33,940 nucleotides of DNA, taken from positions 1 to 33,940 of the IMG/VR virus record IMGVR_UViG_3300027821_000018; one strand, 5' to 3'. The first letter of the stretch is position 1, and the number at the start of each line of letters is the position of its first letter. Of the stretch, positions 21,271-31,568 are shown one piece after another. The notes beneath the pieces are model-generated. The model did not search any database, was not told the origin of the DNA, and worked only from the letters and a program-made list of their open reading frames with translations. This stretch comes from a virus. The translations under genes and the position numbers were made by a program.

Positions 21271-21930
21271 ATGGCACAGCAATTGTTTTCAGATATTCCG
21301 GCGAGTGCGAAGAGCATACCGGGAATGGTGACGCCAGATATCTCGGCGGATAGACAGCCGAATGTTGATTGGGCGGCGGCATATGCGTTGCAGCGGAAGA
21401 TGAAGGAGGACAGCGCAAATGCTTGGGCACGAGCGGCTGCGATAAATAACGCTAGGGCGGCACAAAGTCAGCCGCAAGGACACGATTTGCCGGGAACGGC
21501 GAGTCAGACGTCGGGGATGGGGTATCAAAATACTTATACTGCAGGTAAGGGTCCGATTTTGTGGGCTCCACGGAGCATGAATCAACAGCAGTTGGGAACG
21601 TGGTCTGACCAGCAGCAGAAGAAGGCTATGGCGGAGAATAGACGACCGCCGATTATTTTAAAGGCGTACGCCGATGATCCTATAATGCCCGGCGAGCAGG
21701 GTGGCGGAATGTCGCAAGCCGAGATTGGCAAAAGTATATTCGGGCCGGGATTGACGAGTCCACTGGGTGGATCTAATCCGTATGCGTTGGCGAAAGGCTT
21801 AACGAGTGGGAGTGTAGGAAGGACTAGGAAAGGTAAGGCCCCTAACATATTTCCTGAAGAATCGTTAGATGAGAGGACGCGAGCGTCGTCTGGACCACAA
21901 TACCAGTACGATACGTTATATAGAGGATAA
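21271..21930 (+). CDS. Hypothetical virion-region protein
   Basis: 219 residues, preceded by GAGGTGAGG. N-terminus MAQQLFSDIPASAKSIPGMV. An Ala/Arg/Gln helix (AYALQRKMKEDSANAWARAAA, about residues 33-53) is followed by Gly/Pro-rich text. No family recognised. Probably disordered over much of its length. Confidence 0.55.
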   Translation: MAQQLFSDIPASAKSIPGMVTPDISADRQPNVDWAAAYALQRKMKEDSANAWARAAAINNARAAQSQPQGHDLPGTASQTSGMGYQNTYTAGKGPILWAPRSMNQQQLGTWSDQQQKKAMAENRRPPIILKAYADDPIMPGEQGGGMSQAEIGKSIFGPGLTSPLGGSNPYALAKGLTSGSVGRTRKGKAPNIFPEESLDERTRASSGPQYQYDTLYRG

Positions 21931-21935
21931 TTGTT

Positions 21936-23033
21936 ATGGCTGCTAGAAGGTTTAGTGGAATTCAGTTTGCAGGACCGCCTAATGTGGGTGGTATGGATAT
22001 TGGCTCGATGCTTAAGCTGGCGGGGTATGGTGACAAGGATGGCGGTTACGTTGACCCTAGCGATCAGATAAAGTGGATGTTGGAGCAGGCCAAAGAGGGG
22101 CGACAAGCGAGACAGTTTGAAACGACTGAAGGTCGTGAAGGGGCGAAGACCACTGCTGACATCACAAAGATTCAGGCTGACATTAACGCAGCACTAGCTA
22201 AGAACGAAATTGACAGAGCAGATTATCTACGTAAGGTTGAGGAAGGGAAACAGACTGGTACAGATGCTCGGATAAATGCGTTGACGGAGTTGGTAGGTAA
22301 ATATCCAACACCAGTTGCTGGCCAGCCAGACCCGGCTGCTTCATATCGTAGATCACTTGAATTGCTGATACCAGAACTCGCACAGGCCAAGGGTGAGGAG
22401 GCGAAGGCCGCACGTGGAAAGCGCGCTGGTGAGATAACCAAGGAAATGATCCCTATATACCAAAAGGGTAATAAGGGAGTGTTGGCGGCGCAGATGGCTA
22501 GGTTGGAGCCGGAATTCCAGCAGGACTCGGAGCTGTTGAAAGCACTTCCTTGGAGTAGGTATAGCGAAATATGGCCGGTTACGGATGCGACGGCGGCGAC
22601 GGCGAAGGGTGGGGGAGCGCAAGCACCAGCACCAACGGCGGAGGGCGAAAACGCGCCGTGGAATTACCTTACGGGAACGCAGCGGATTCCGCAGACGGTG
22701 ACGGCGACTGCGCCGGCGCCTAAGTCGGAGTTTGAATATGCACCTGGTGGGCCTAGCGCAATGCCTGGACAAATTAATATGGATGTTGTACGGCAGGTTT
22801 TGCAGCAACAACAGCCACTGGCAAAGCCAGGTAGCGTACCAACAAATTATCAGTATGGTACAGGAGTTGAAGCACCAAGTTTGCCTTCTGGTTTGAGTTT
22901 TCAAGATTTAATGCAGGCTGCGGGACCGCTACTGGGATCGCGGATACCAGTTGATGTAAGGGATATTTACCGTTATATGAAGAATCCTCAGGCGGTGCAA
23001 GATCCTGAAACCTATAGTCCGTATCAACCTTAG
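21936..23033 (+). CDS. Hypothetical internal virion protein
   Basis: 365 residues. The region about 45-165 is helical and charged (WMLEQAKEGRQARQFETTEG, LAKNEIDRADYLRKVEEGKQ, EEAKAARGKRAGEITKEMI). The rest is Pro/Ala/Gln-rich. Five bases after the previous stop. A long helical part plus disordered end fits the small internal proteins that precede a giant ejection protein in short-tailed phages. This is placement inference. Confidence 0.55.
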   Translation: MAARRFSGIQFAGPPNVGGMDIGSMLKLAGYGDKDGGYVDPSDQIKWMLEQAKEGRQARQFETTEGREGAKTTADITKIQADINAALAKNEIDRADYLRKVEEGKQTGTDARINALTELVGKYPTPVAGQPDPAASYRRSLELLIPELAQAKGEEAKAARGKRAGEITKEMIPIYQKGNKGVLAAQMARLEPEFQQDSELLKALPWSRYSEIWPVTDATAATAKGGGAQAPAPTAEGENAPWNYLTGTQRIPQTVTATAPAPKSEFEYAPGGPSAMPGQINMDVVRQVLQQQQPLAKPGSVPTNYQYGTGVEAPSLPSGLSFQDLMQAAGPLLGSRIPVDVRDIYRYMKNPQAVQDPETYSPYQP

Positions 23034-23047
23034 AAAGGAATAATGTT

Positions 23048-23539
23048 ATGGCAATGATGCAAGAACCACCTCCAGATTGGGGGCAGTTGTTAATACAAAT
23101 ACTTAGACAAAATCAACAGAGGCGACAACAACAGCCGCAAGAGGAACAACAACCACAAGGGCAAGGTCAGCAGCCTTGGCCGCAGTTTCAGCAGCGACAA
23201 CAGTTGCCGGTTGAGGAGTTACAGAAGCTTTTGCAGGGCCAACTGGATTTGGGGAATAGAAGTCTTGATATGTATTCTCCGATGCAGCAGGCGAAAGCGG
23301 CTAGGTATTTGCAAGATCCGGTTGGTGCGGCAATATCGAATCGTGACGCGGAAATGGCTGGTCATAGTGGACTTGACTGGTTTAAGCAGACTAATAAGAT
23401 TCCTGAGCTGACGCCTGAGGCCGCGTTGGGTATGCAGGGGAATAGCGCGGCTAATCAGTGGGCGCAACTGGGAGCGTTTAAGGGCGTTAGTCCCGACGAC
23501 GTGAAGAGGATGACTATTAACCGTAGATTTCCTGCGTAA
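23048..23539 (+). CDS. Gln-rich hypothetical protein
   Basis: 163 residues, preceded by AGAAAGGA. Residues about 18-60 are glutamine-rich (RQNQQRRQQQPQEEQQPQGQ). The rest is helical (LPVEELQKLLQGQLDLGNRS, later MQQAKAARYL). Shares one base with the next start (TAATG). Unknown role. Probably a partner of the giant protein. Confidence 0.55.
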   Translation: MAMMQEPPPDWGQLLIQILRQNQQRRQQQPQEEQQPQGQGQQPWPQFQQRQQLPVEELQKLLQGQLDLGNRSLDMYSPMQQAKAARYLQDPVGAAISNRDAEMAGHSGLDWFKQTNKIPELTPEAALGMQGNSAANQWAQLGAFKGVSPDDVKRMTINRRFPA

Positions 23540-26500
23540 TGCCTGGGTTGCCGTATGGTGATGTACAGGAGCTGTACCAGATCCTGAAGGATAATGGTCA
23601 GGTCACAAACTCGCTGTCCGATTGGAGTCAGGAGCAAAATGCGAGGACGGATTCCGATTTGTTCTCGGAGGGCGTTAATGATAACCTGATAAAGCGAACG
23701 AGTTATGGCATTGACCAGCTGTTGGAGAAGTCGGGGCTGCCGGAGTTGACGGGGCGAGCGGGCGAGTATGTTGGAGGGCTGATTGGCAACCCAGAATATG
23801 GGCGGGCGGTTGGTCATGGATTCCCGCGGATGGTGGTGGATGTGGCGCCTAGTATCGCTGGAGCGGCGCTGGCACCATTGACGGGAGGCTTGAGTGCGTA
23901 TGCGGGAACTGCGGCGACGGCGGGGTTGATGGGTGCGGGAACGTATCAAAGGACGGGTAGTATTCCAGCAGGTTTTCTTGCTGGAGGATTGGGACTTGTG
24001 CTGCCCAAGGTTGGACAACTTGGTACGGAGCTGGGGTGGAGAGCGGCCGGTGTGCCGTTGATTAAAGGCGCGGCGTACGAGGCGACGGAGGCGCCACTTG
24101 CGGCGTTGGCGGCAAGTCAGGGGATTAAACCCGCGGTTGAGATTGCCGAGCGGGTTCCAACGAATCTTTGGCAGGGTGCGGCGGGGCTGACTGGTGCTAA
24201 TGTTGCGATGTACGGCGCGCAGCAGGTGGGTGCGGCGGGCGAGGCCGCGATAACGGGACAGCCGTACCATATTTCCCCCACGAGTGCGCTGCTCGATATA
24301 GCTAGCACGGGTCCGTTCATGGCGCTGCACTTAACCAAGGGCGGTCGAGCAGCGCTCGGGGGGAGAACCAGCAGAGAGCGTGCGGCGGCACTTACGGATT
24401 CGATAGATATTGCGAAGGCGGCGCAGGAGGCGGTTGGACGCACAGAGGAGACACAGAATAAAGCACCTGATGACGTTTATCCTGAAACTGATGACTTGGC
24501 GACAGCAGAGAATGTTACGACCAACGCTACGATTAACGACACGAGGGCGACTCAGGCTGGGTTGAAAGAGGAGGGGACGACGCTGGGCGATGAGCAACGT
24601 GCGAGGGTTGCGGAGAAAGATCAGGAGCTAGGGCAAACGCAAGGTGTGCAGCCGGGAAATGTGTTTGGGGCGCAGATGGACGAAAACACGACTAGGCGCA
24701 ATGTGACTGGGAAATTGCTCGATGAGGCGTCAGGGCATAGATTTTTGCAGGTTGATGATAATCCGGCGAACGGTGACTTGGCTGGGAAGGTCATTGGGTG
24801 GAATAGTGCAATGGATCCAAAGGATTTACCGGAGGGGCAGTTCGCGGTGCCGGAGGGCTATCATGCGGAGTACGGCGTGAGGGATAACGGGACGCTGGAC
24901 GTTGATCGGGCGCTGGACAATGTCAACAAGGCGGTTGATGTCGCGAAGACCGATGGAGATTTGAGTGGTGCGGTATATGCGATTAATGGCGTAAAGGCGA
25001 AGTATAACCAACCGCTGGTTGACGACGTTGAGATTAGTAACCGCATTGAAACGGGTGAAGCCGGCGATCCACGGGCGGCGATTCGCGCGATAGTTAACGA
25101 GACTAGGAATCTGGTTAGGGCGGATAATGAGGCGACGGCCGCGAAAGCCGCGACGCCTCCGGCCGAGCCACCTGTTACTGGGGCCACGACTGCTTCTGTG
25201 CCGGTGATGATTACCAAGCGGATGGAGGCTGACTTGCTGGCGAAGGGATTTAGTCAGGACCAGATCAATAAGATGACTCCAGCGGAGGCGCATGGTAACT
25301 TGGCGCCTGCGCCTACGGAGACTGCGGCGCCTCCTGAAGGTGTTGTCAAGCCTGCGGGGATAACACCGCCTACTGAGCCGACGGGGACTGTAACTGGCGA
25401 TATCATGACGAAGCTGCAAGGCTCGTTTAAAGACCCGGCAGCGGCGAAGATTTTCGCGTTACAGAAGGAGCATCGGAATAGACCAAAGTTTTTCCGTGAT
25501 AGGTTGTTGAATTTGATTGAGACTGATCCGGCGGTGGCGGCTAAACTGGGGCAGTTCGGGGATGTGGAGGCACTGAAGGCGGAGTTACGGACGAAGGTGA
25601 TTCCGGGGTTGGGAGATACTTTCCGTGAAATTGATCAGTTGCCGCGAGGAGACTCGGCGGAGGGCCGACCGATAACGCAAATACTCAAAGAGCAGTTGAT
25701 AAAGATCGCACACGGCACGCCGCATGTAGAGGATGCGGTAAAGTTGATGGATTATGTTACGATGGGCCGGAGTGCGATGCTGAAGAAATATGGCATTACG
25801 AAACGTGACCTGTCCGAGTGGATTAGGGAGCCGCACGTGGCGGATTGGGCGGGACAGTTGAGAGATGTGCTGGGGCAGAAACAGCAGTCTGCGGTAGATT
25901 ATGCATCGAAGCCGTTTGTACCAATTAATACGACTGAGAAAGCACTTGTTAGTTCGGTGGGTAATAATGGGCGAAGTGCGTTGAGGTATTTGCAGACGCA
26001 GTCGTCGGAGAAGTATGCAAATTTGGCGAGGCATTTTGAGAAGTATCTACCGCTGCTCGATAAGGTTAGGGTAAGGTATTCAGATAGTCAAGAACCTGCA
26101 GAGGCGAACCTTTATGGAGCGGGTGATGTTGAAATTGTGATGCCTGGGCATACAATGGAATCAAAGACGGGGTTTGATAATTCATTGATGCATGAGATGC
26201 TACACGCATTGACGTTACGGCAGATACATCAGCCTTGGAACTCGGAATTTAATGATGCGTTGACGAGATTGCGTGAGCATGTGGCTAAGCAGATGCCAGA
26301 GGACATTAGAGGGGTTGCGCAGCGAGCAATTGAGACAAAGTGGCTTGAGAGACGTGCGAGGGGTGAGACTAATTGGAGCGAGCTGTATCCAAGTGGGGAG
26401 GCGCAGTCGGTAAAGGATAAGGTTTATGCGTTGTTGGATAACCATGAGTTTATTACGCAGGCGTTCACTAGCGGATTCATAAATGACTTGACGAAGATTA

Positions 26501-29500
26501 GGGGTATTGGAGGCGGAACTGCACGTGATAGCTTTATAAAGTGGACTGGGAAGTTACTCAATAAGGACTTGAGTAGTTCTGCGCTAAGTGAGTTGTGGAA
26601 TGTTACGGGTAAGACGGTGAAGTTGAATAACTATGTAGCGACGGTACAGAGTTATACGCAAAGGTATTTCGAGAATCAGGGGATGACGCCTGACCAGGCG
26701 AATGCGCTATCGGGACATGTGGCGAAGATCGCGAGGATGGGGGGAAGCAGGCAGTTTGACGCGAATTATGTGGTTAATGAGGTGATGAAGGCGCCGAGTT
26801 TTTCGGCGGAGACTAAAAATGCGGCTAACGAGTTACAGGACTTTTTAGCTAAGGCTGTTGGTGGCGATGACAGTGCATTTGCGAAGTTTTTGGCGGTGAG
26901 TGAGGCCGCGTCTCGAGAGACTGGAATTGGGACTCTTGGTAGTGACAGTTTGCATAAGTATGTGAAGGATGTTTTGACTGGTGACCGGGCGGTTGGCGAT
27001 GAGTTGAAAATACTTGATCCCGCTGTGACGAATTATGTTTATTCGGCTGCGAGGGACGTGAGGAATGTGCTAGGTGCGGTGAATGGGATGCTAGACCCTA
27101 AGGTTGCGCCGTATGTTGAGGGTGCGGAGAAGTTTAATAGAGATCATATTGGAACGTTGCTGGGGCGCGCGGGTAGTATAATGGAGCATGAAGCGGCGTT
27201 TGTGGAGGCTGAGAAGACGTGGAAGGCGATGTCTGCGGTGTCGCCGGAGGGCATGGTTGCGCGGTATGCGGCAGATGTGCCGGCGAATGATGCGAGGGTT
27301 GAGATTGCACAAGCGGCGACGGAGCGGGATCCCACTAAACAACGATTGAATATTTTTGAGCGGTTTCTTGGCAATGGGGCGTTTTTGGCGCGGATTGGAG
27401 GACGTGCGACGAAAGAGCTGGTTACTAAGATCAATCAGCTGGGTCCGAATAAAAAGGAGATGTTGTTGGCAGCGGAGCAGGCGATGGGACTGAATCTTGG
27501 CGATAAGTCCAAATTTGGGCCGGCGAGGTTTACGGCGGAGCAGCTGAAACATTACGAGGATCCAACGATACGCAAGCCTGCGAGCAAGTGGATGTTTGAG
27601 AATATTAGGGTTGCGGGAGAGACTGATGGCGCAGCGGTGAAGTTGGATCGGAGTTCGTCGGAGGTGCAAGCGCTGTTGAGGACGGTGCCACCAAGTAAGT
27701 GGGACGCGATTGAGGGATTGGTTGATAAGGGAATTGCGATGAACAAGGTGCAGGCCGCGTCTATACTTGCAAAGCAGACTAATATTGCGGCGCTGAATGG
27801 TGCGGCTTTGCTTTCGAGGTTTACGGGCAAGAATGCCGAATTCAATTTTCAGACGATGACCGAGCTTTTGCGGTTGGCGGGAGCCGATCCAGCAGACCCG
27901 GCGGTTGCCGCAAGGTTACAGGAGATGCAGGCGCGACTAGGTCCTGAAGCGTATAAAAAGATGGCGGATTACGCGGTGCGGTCGAATCAAATGTTGCAGA
28001 TGCAAGCTGAGTTCAATGAGGCCAATCCCGCATGGGTTACGACTACTAGATATGGCACGTGGGATTTGCACTACGCGAAAGGCGGGCAGGTATTGTTTGA
28101 TCGCGTAAATAGTGAGAAGGAAGGGCGTGTGTTGGCGGCGGAACGGGGCGGACGTGTAGTGTCGCTGGCTAGAAACAATCAAAACGAGGATATCCCGACG
28201 ACCTTTAAAGTGCAGAATTTGGATAGATTACGTGAGCTGGAAGAGGCGCAGTTCAAGACGATGGAGGAGGTGTTGGGGGCGGGCACGGACGAGATGAAGG
28301 AGTTGAGGGCGAGTTCGATCGTAGACGCGATGGAAGCGGATCTGAGGTTGGAGGGCGAGAAACGAGGGTTGACGACAAACATTCCCAAAAAGTTCAAACG
28401 CGGCGAAGAAGAGGTGGATTTTGTACGAAATCAACTGTCGTGGTTGGATCGCGGGTCTAGTTTCTGGACGCGTGAACAGTTGAGGGCGCAAGCGCGGGCG
28501 TGGCTGAAAGATCCAGAGATTGTGGCGAGGCCTGATATACAAGGACGCTTGAAGAAGCTGGTTGAGAATGTAATGCAGAGAGACCCGGGACTGGCGACGG
28601 AGATGCGGAGGTTCGCTGCGTCGTGGTTTATGGGCTTTAGTCCGGCGAGTGCGATGGCAAACGCTACGCAGATCATGACGAGAATTGCGAGTGAGTTTAC
28701 GGCGCGGACGGGCAATCCGTTGAAGTCATGGGGCATGGTCATGGATTCGATCAAGACGTTGGCGCAGGAGACGACTAAGAAGCCGGCGATGGGCAGTGAT
28801 GAAGAGTGGGTTAAGTCACAGATGCTCAAGGATGATACTGGCGCGATCTATTATGAGGAAGATCCAACGAATCGGGGTCTAGAGGATCTGCAGAATGTTA
28901 TGGCGCGGAAGGGTGTGCAGACGTTGGGGCAAAAGCTGAGTCAACTGCACTCTGGGCAAATGGACAAAATTTTGTTCTTTTTCCGTATGGTGGAGAAGAT
29001 GAACAACTTCGTAGCAACGAGGGCGTCGTTCAAGCTGTTCAGGGAGCAAGGTATGGATAGGCAACAGGCGTACGACGAGGCGAAGCTGCTGAATCAGTTT
29101 GTGAATGATTCTGGGGGTAAAGCGGCGAGGTCGATTGGTATGTTTGCTGGCCGCGATGACTTCAGCAAGAACGCGGCGTTGATGAGTTCGACGCTACAGA
29201 CGTATTTTATTGGATCGACACGTCAGATGGCGACCTGGCTGAAGTATGGAAATGATTTTAATCCGAAGGTTACACCGAGCGAGAAGTATTATGGTAAGTT
29301 GGCTTTCGCGCAGTTGATGGCTACGCAGTTTGCGCTGGCTGGGACGATGGGACTGCCGTTCGTGTCGGGAGCGTTGGGCGTGATTAATCAGGTATTCCCA
29401 GAGCTTGAGGTGCACAAGAATATTAAGAAGTGGACCAATAAGCTGTTTACTGGCGACGAGGAGAGCGGGAATGTGCTGTCGGATACCGCGGCGATCGGGA

Positions 29501-30321
29501 TACCGAGCATGTTTGGGTGGGACTCACAGAGCCGGCTGAGTATGGGGAATATACCTGGTGCAAACGAGTATAATGGTTTTGACGCAGGAGGGATTATTGG
29601 ACCTTTGCCGAGTGTTGCAGTTAATGCGGTGAAGGGCGTTAGGAAAATGATGCAGGGCGACTATCTCGATGGCGCGACACAGATTTTGCCGCCGTTCCTT
29701 AAGAAGACGATAAAGATGGTTGCCGACGGTGGGAAGATACGCGATTACAACGATAAACCAATCATTACGCCAACGGGTGGAGAGATGGCGGGTATGGTGC
29801 TGGGATTCAATCCGAAAAGACTTAGGGACTTTAACGATAGTCAGCGTATCTCGTCTCAGGCGAAGAAGATGGAGGACGAACAGACGAAGCGCAAGAACGG
29901 TGAGTTGGCTGATAATATGGCGAATGGAAGATTTGATGTGGTGAATCAGTTTTTGCTGGAACAAAAGAAGAAAGATCCTGCGTTTGATTTGAGGAAGCGC
30001 GCGCAGACTATCGTAGATCAGACGACTGAAATAGTACTTCCTAGAGACTTGAGAAGGGGTGGCGCTGGTGAGGAGTATGCTAAGGCGTTGCGGATAATGC
30101 ATTATAAACCATCTGCCGAGATGCCGACGGAGATGGAGCGGCAACAGTTGAAGATGCGGCTTTTGATGAACTTGGGCGTGAGGCCAGACCCGGCGAGTTC
30201 TAGGACGAGTGTAAATAAGGCCGTGCTGATGGACAGTCTGCGGGAACAGAACCCTGACGCGAGCCGCTATGAGTTGCAGCGGATGGCGGAGCGGTTGCAG
30301 CGGCGGATGCCTGGTGGCTAG
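23539..30321 (+). CDS. Giant 2260-residue virion protein with zincin protease domain
   Basis: By far the largest gene. Features in order: charged N-terminus; a Gly/Ala-rich hydrophobic stretch (about 98-155) that could insert in membranes; a low-complexity Ala/Pro/Thr region with the short motif LLAKGFSQDQINKMTPAEAH (about 560); helical stretches; a metalloprotease-like site HEMLH (His885, Glu886, His889) with a likely third ligand in NHEFITQAF (Glu970); long Ala/Glu/Lys helices; then LSQLHSGQMDKILFFFRMVEKM and a hydrophobic segment near 1925-1955; and a basic helical C-terminus. Size, place at the end of the structural block, and mixture of domains fit the large polyvalent or internal virion proteins injected with DNA by short-tailed phages. 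The protease could process virion proteins or act in the host. No lysozyme domain was recognised. Confidence 0.8.
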   Translation: MPGLPYGDVQELYQILKDNGQVTNSLSDWSQEQNARTDSDLFSEGVNDNLIKRTSYGIDQLLEKSGLPELTGRAGEYVGGLIGNPEYGRAVGHGFPRMVVDVAPSIAGAALAPLTGGLSAYAGTAATAGLMGAGTYQRTGSIPAGFLAGGLGLVLPKVGQLGTELGWRAAGVPLIKGAAYEATEAPLAALAASQGIKPAVEIAERVPTNLWQGAAGLTGANVAMYGAQQVGAAGEAAITGQPYHISPTSALLDIASTGPFMALHLTKGGRAALGGRTSRERAAALTDSIDIAKAAQEAVGRTEETQNKAPDDVYPETDDLATAENVTTNATINDTRATQAGLKEEGTTLGDEQRARVAEKDQELGQTQGVQPGNVFGAQMDENTTRRNVTGKLLDEASGHRFLQVDDNPANGDLAGKVIGWNSAMDPKDLPEGQFAVPEGYHAEYGVRDNGTLDVDRALDNVNKAVDVAKTDGDLSGAVYAINGVKAKYNQPLVDDVEISNRIETGEAGDPRAAIRAIVNETRNLVRADNEATAAKAATPPAEPPVTGATTASVPVMITKRMEADLLAKGFSQDQINKMTPAEAHGNLAPAPTETAAPPEGVVKPAGITPPTEPTGTVTGDIMTKLQGSFKDPAAAKIFALQKEHRNRPKFFRDRLLNLIETDPAVAAKLGQFGDVEALKAELRTKVIPGLGDTFREIDQLPRGDSAEGRPITQILKEQLIKIAHGTPHVEDAVKLMDYVTMGRSAMLKKYGITKRDLSEWIREPHVADWAGQLRDVLGQKQQSAVDYASKPFVPINTTEKALVSSVGNNGRSALRYLQTQSSEKYANLARHFEKYLPLLDKVRVRYSDSQEPAEANLYGAGDVEIVMPGHTMESKTGFDNSLMHEMLHALTLRQIHQPWNSEFNDALTRLREHVAKQMPEDIRGVAQRAIETKWLERRARGETNWSELYPSGEAQSVKDKVYALLDNHEFITQAFTSGFINDLTKIRGIGGGTARDSFIKWTGKLLNKDLSSSALSELWNVTGKTVKLNNYVATVQSYTQRYFENQGMTPDQANALSGHVAKIARMGGSRQFDANYVVNEVMKAPSFSAETKNAANELQDFLAKAVGGDDSAFAKFLAVSEAASRETGIGTLGSDSLHKYVKDVLTGDRAVGDELKILDPAVTNYVYSAARDVRNVLGAVNGMLDPKVAPYVEGAEKFNRDHIGTLLGRAGSIMEHEAAFVEAEKTWKAMSAVSPEGMVARYAADVPANDARVEIAQAATERDPTKQRLNIFERFLGNGAFLARIGGRATKELVTKINQLGPNKKEMLLAAEQAMGLNLGDKSKFGPARFTAEQLKHYEDPTIRKPASKWMFENIRVAGETDGAAVKLDRSSSEVQALLRTVPPSKWDAIEGLVDKGIAMNKVQAASILAKQTNIAALNGAALLSRFTGKNAEFNFQTMTELLRLAGADPADPAVAARLQEMQARLGPEAYKKMADYAVRSNQMLQMQAEFNEANPAWVTTTRYGTWDLHYAKGGQVLFDRVNSEKEGRVLAAERGGRVVSLARNNQNEDIPTTFKVQNLDRLRELEEAQFKTMEEVLGAGTDEMKELRASSIVDAMEADLRLEGEKRGLTTNIPKKFKRGEEEVDFVRNQLSWLDRGSSFWTREQLRAQARAWLKDPEIVARPDIQGRLKKLVENVMQRDPGLATEMRRFAASWFMGFSPASAMANATQIMTRIASEFTARTGNPLKSWGMVMDSIKTLAQETTKKPAMGSDEEWVKSQMLKDDTGAIYYEEDPTNRGLEDLQNVMARKGVQTLGQKLSQLHSGQMDKILFFFRMVEKMNNFVATRASFKLFREQGMDRQQAYDEAKLLNQFVNDSGGKAARSIGMFAGRDDFSKNAALMSSTLQTYFIGSTRQMATWLKYGNDFNPKVTPSEKYYGKLAFAQLMATQFALAGTMGLPFVSGALGVINQVFPELEVHKNIKKWTNKLFTGDEESGNVLSDTAAIGIPSMFGWDSQSRLSMGNIPGANEYNGFDAGGIIGPLPSVAVNAVKGVRKMMQGDYLDGATQILPPFLKKTIKMVADGGKIRDYNDKPIITPTGGEMAGMVLGFNPKRLRDFNDSQRISSQAKKMEDEQTKRKNGELADNMANGRFDVVNQFLLEQKKKDPAFDLRKRAQTIVDQTTEIVLPRDLRRGGAGEEYAKALRIMHYKPSAEMPTEMERQQLKMRLLMNLGVRPDPASSRTSVNKAVLMDSLREQNPDASRYELQRMAERLQRRMPGG

Positions 30322-31568
30322 GACACTACCTTTGCACCGGTGCGGGTAATGAATTCGTGCATTTTCATCTCGGTGGAAACGAGAATGTCGACTTCATCGC
30401 CAATTTTGGTTTGATAGCGTACGATGCGATGGCTGCTGACGAGGTGCTTTATACAGGCGTCGAAATCGAGCGGCGGGCGACAGTCATTCCAGAGGCGGTC
30501 TCGGAGCGTTGACTCTTGGACGGGATCGCGATGCTTTTCGATGATATCGAGGATCTTGACGGTTACGGCGGCGAGTTCGTTGCGACCAAGGCCGCCAAAG
30601 ATTTTGAAGAGGTCTTTCTCCATGACGTCCAGATAGGCGAGCGCTAGGTCGATATGACGTTTTTCTATGACGAGGTCATGGCTCTCGGCAAGTGCGGTGA
30701 GCATACCCAGTTTGATGATTTGCGTGGGTTTGGACGTAGTCCACGAGCGGAGGTGCGTGGGCATCTCTTGGGTTTTTGGCATACTGATTATGTACCAGCG
30801 TTCGTAGGTGGCCTTTGCGTCATTAGTCCAGCGGAACTCGCCCTTGCAGTTGGCGAGCGCCGTGCATTGTTTAATTACGGATTTCTTGACCTCGGCGGTT
30901 GCATCGCTGACTACGGGGATCGGGCAGGGGTTGGCAAAATCGCGAACGCCGTACTGGAAGATTGTGCGCCGGGCGAAGCCAGACGATATAACGCGGGCGT
31001 TTTGTAGATCAGATGAAACTTCAGTGGTCAGGGCTCCGATCAGGCCGACGTAGGGGCCGATCAAGTTATCTGCACCTTGTGTTTTGGTACGGTATGTATA
31101 ATTGTCTTGGTCGTAGACATCGTTGAGGAACGCTATCCAGTTTTCAGGGGCCTTATTGATGAAGTTGACGAATTCGTTGGCGATGATAGTTATGGGATAT
31201 ACGGGAGCGACCATGCCGTCGGGCCACAAGGTATCGAAAGCGACCGGCGAAGGTATTGGTGGGTCTTTGTCTGGTTGGCCGTTCATGTGACGTAGTAGGC
31301 CCTCCGGCGTTTCGACGGAGTTGGAGATGGCTTTGTACTCTACGCCATTGAGAATGCTACGGACGCGGTCGATGGCAATACTTTTGCCGTTGCCTGCATC
31401 GCCGACATACATTATGTAGAGGTTGGGGAAGATGGTGAGGTTTCCCATGCGAAACCACACACGGCGGGAGATACATGAGCTTATGACAGAGTACGCGCCC
31501 CAAACGTGAAACATCTCGGGCACTTCGGTACAGTCTGAGGCGTATTCGAGGTAGTCGCGGAGGATCAC
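30318..31568 (-). CDS. DUF3987-type ATPase, probable replicative helicase
   Basis: 416 residues from GTG at 31568. FHVWGAYSVISSCISRRVWF and LTIFPNLYIMYVGDAGNGKS are typical of the DUF3987/YfjI-like SF3 helicase-type ATPases in phages. Walker A GDAGNGKS is at 56-63. The Walker B position reads ITIIANEF with Asn131-Glu132 where Asp-Glu is usual. No primase domain precedes it. A winged-helix-like end (residues about 330-400) could bind DNA. It probably unwinds DNA for the polymerase encoded in the same operon. Start overlaps the upstream small gene (GTGA). Its TAG stop shares CTAG with that of the giant protein. Confidence 0.75.
   Translation of the reverse strand: MILRDYLEYASDCTEVPEMFHVWGAYSVISSCISRRVWFRMGNLTIFPNLYIMYVGDAGNGKSIAIDRVRSILNGVEYKAISNSVETPEGLLRHMNGQPDKDPPIPSPVAFDTLWPDGMVAPVYPITIIANEFVNFINKAPENWIAFLNDVYDQDNYTYRTKTQGADNLIGPYVGLIGALTTEVSSDLQNARVISSGFARRTIFQYGVRDFANPCPIPVVSDATAEVKKSVIKQCTALANCKGEFRWTNDAKATYERWYIISMPKTQEMPTHLRSWTTSKPTQIIKLGMLTALAESHDLVIEKRHIDLALAYLDVMEKDLFKIFGGLGRNELAAVTVKILDIIEKHRDPVQESTLRDRLWNDCRPPLDFDACIKHLVSSHRIVRYQTKIGDEVDILVSTEMKMHEFITRTGAKVVS

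Noticed and set aside
23455-24330. Long leftward frame over the giant gene, 291 codons
   Set aside because: Arg-rich shadow product, no start signal and no family resemblance.
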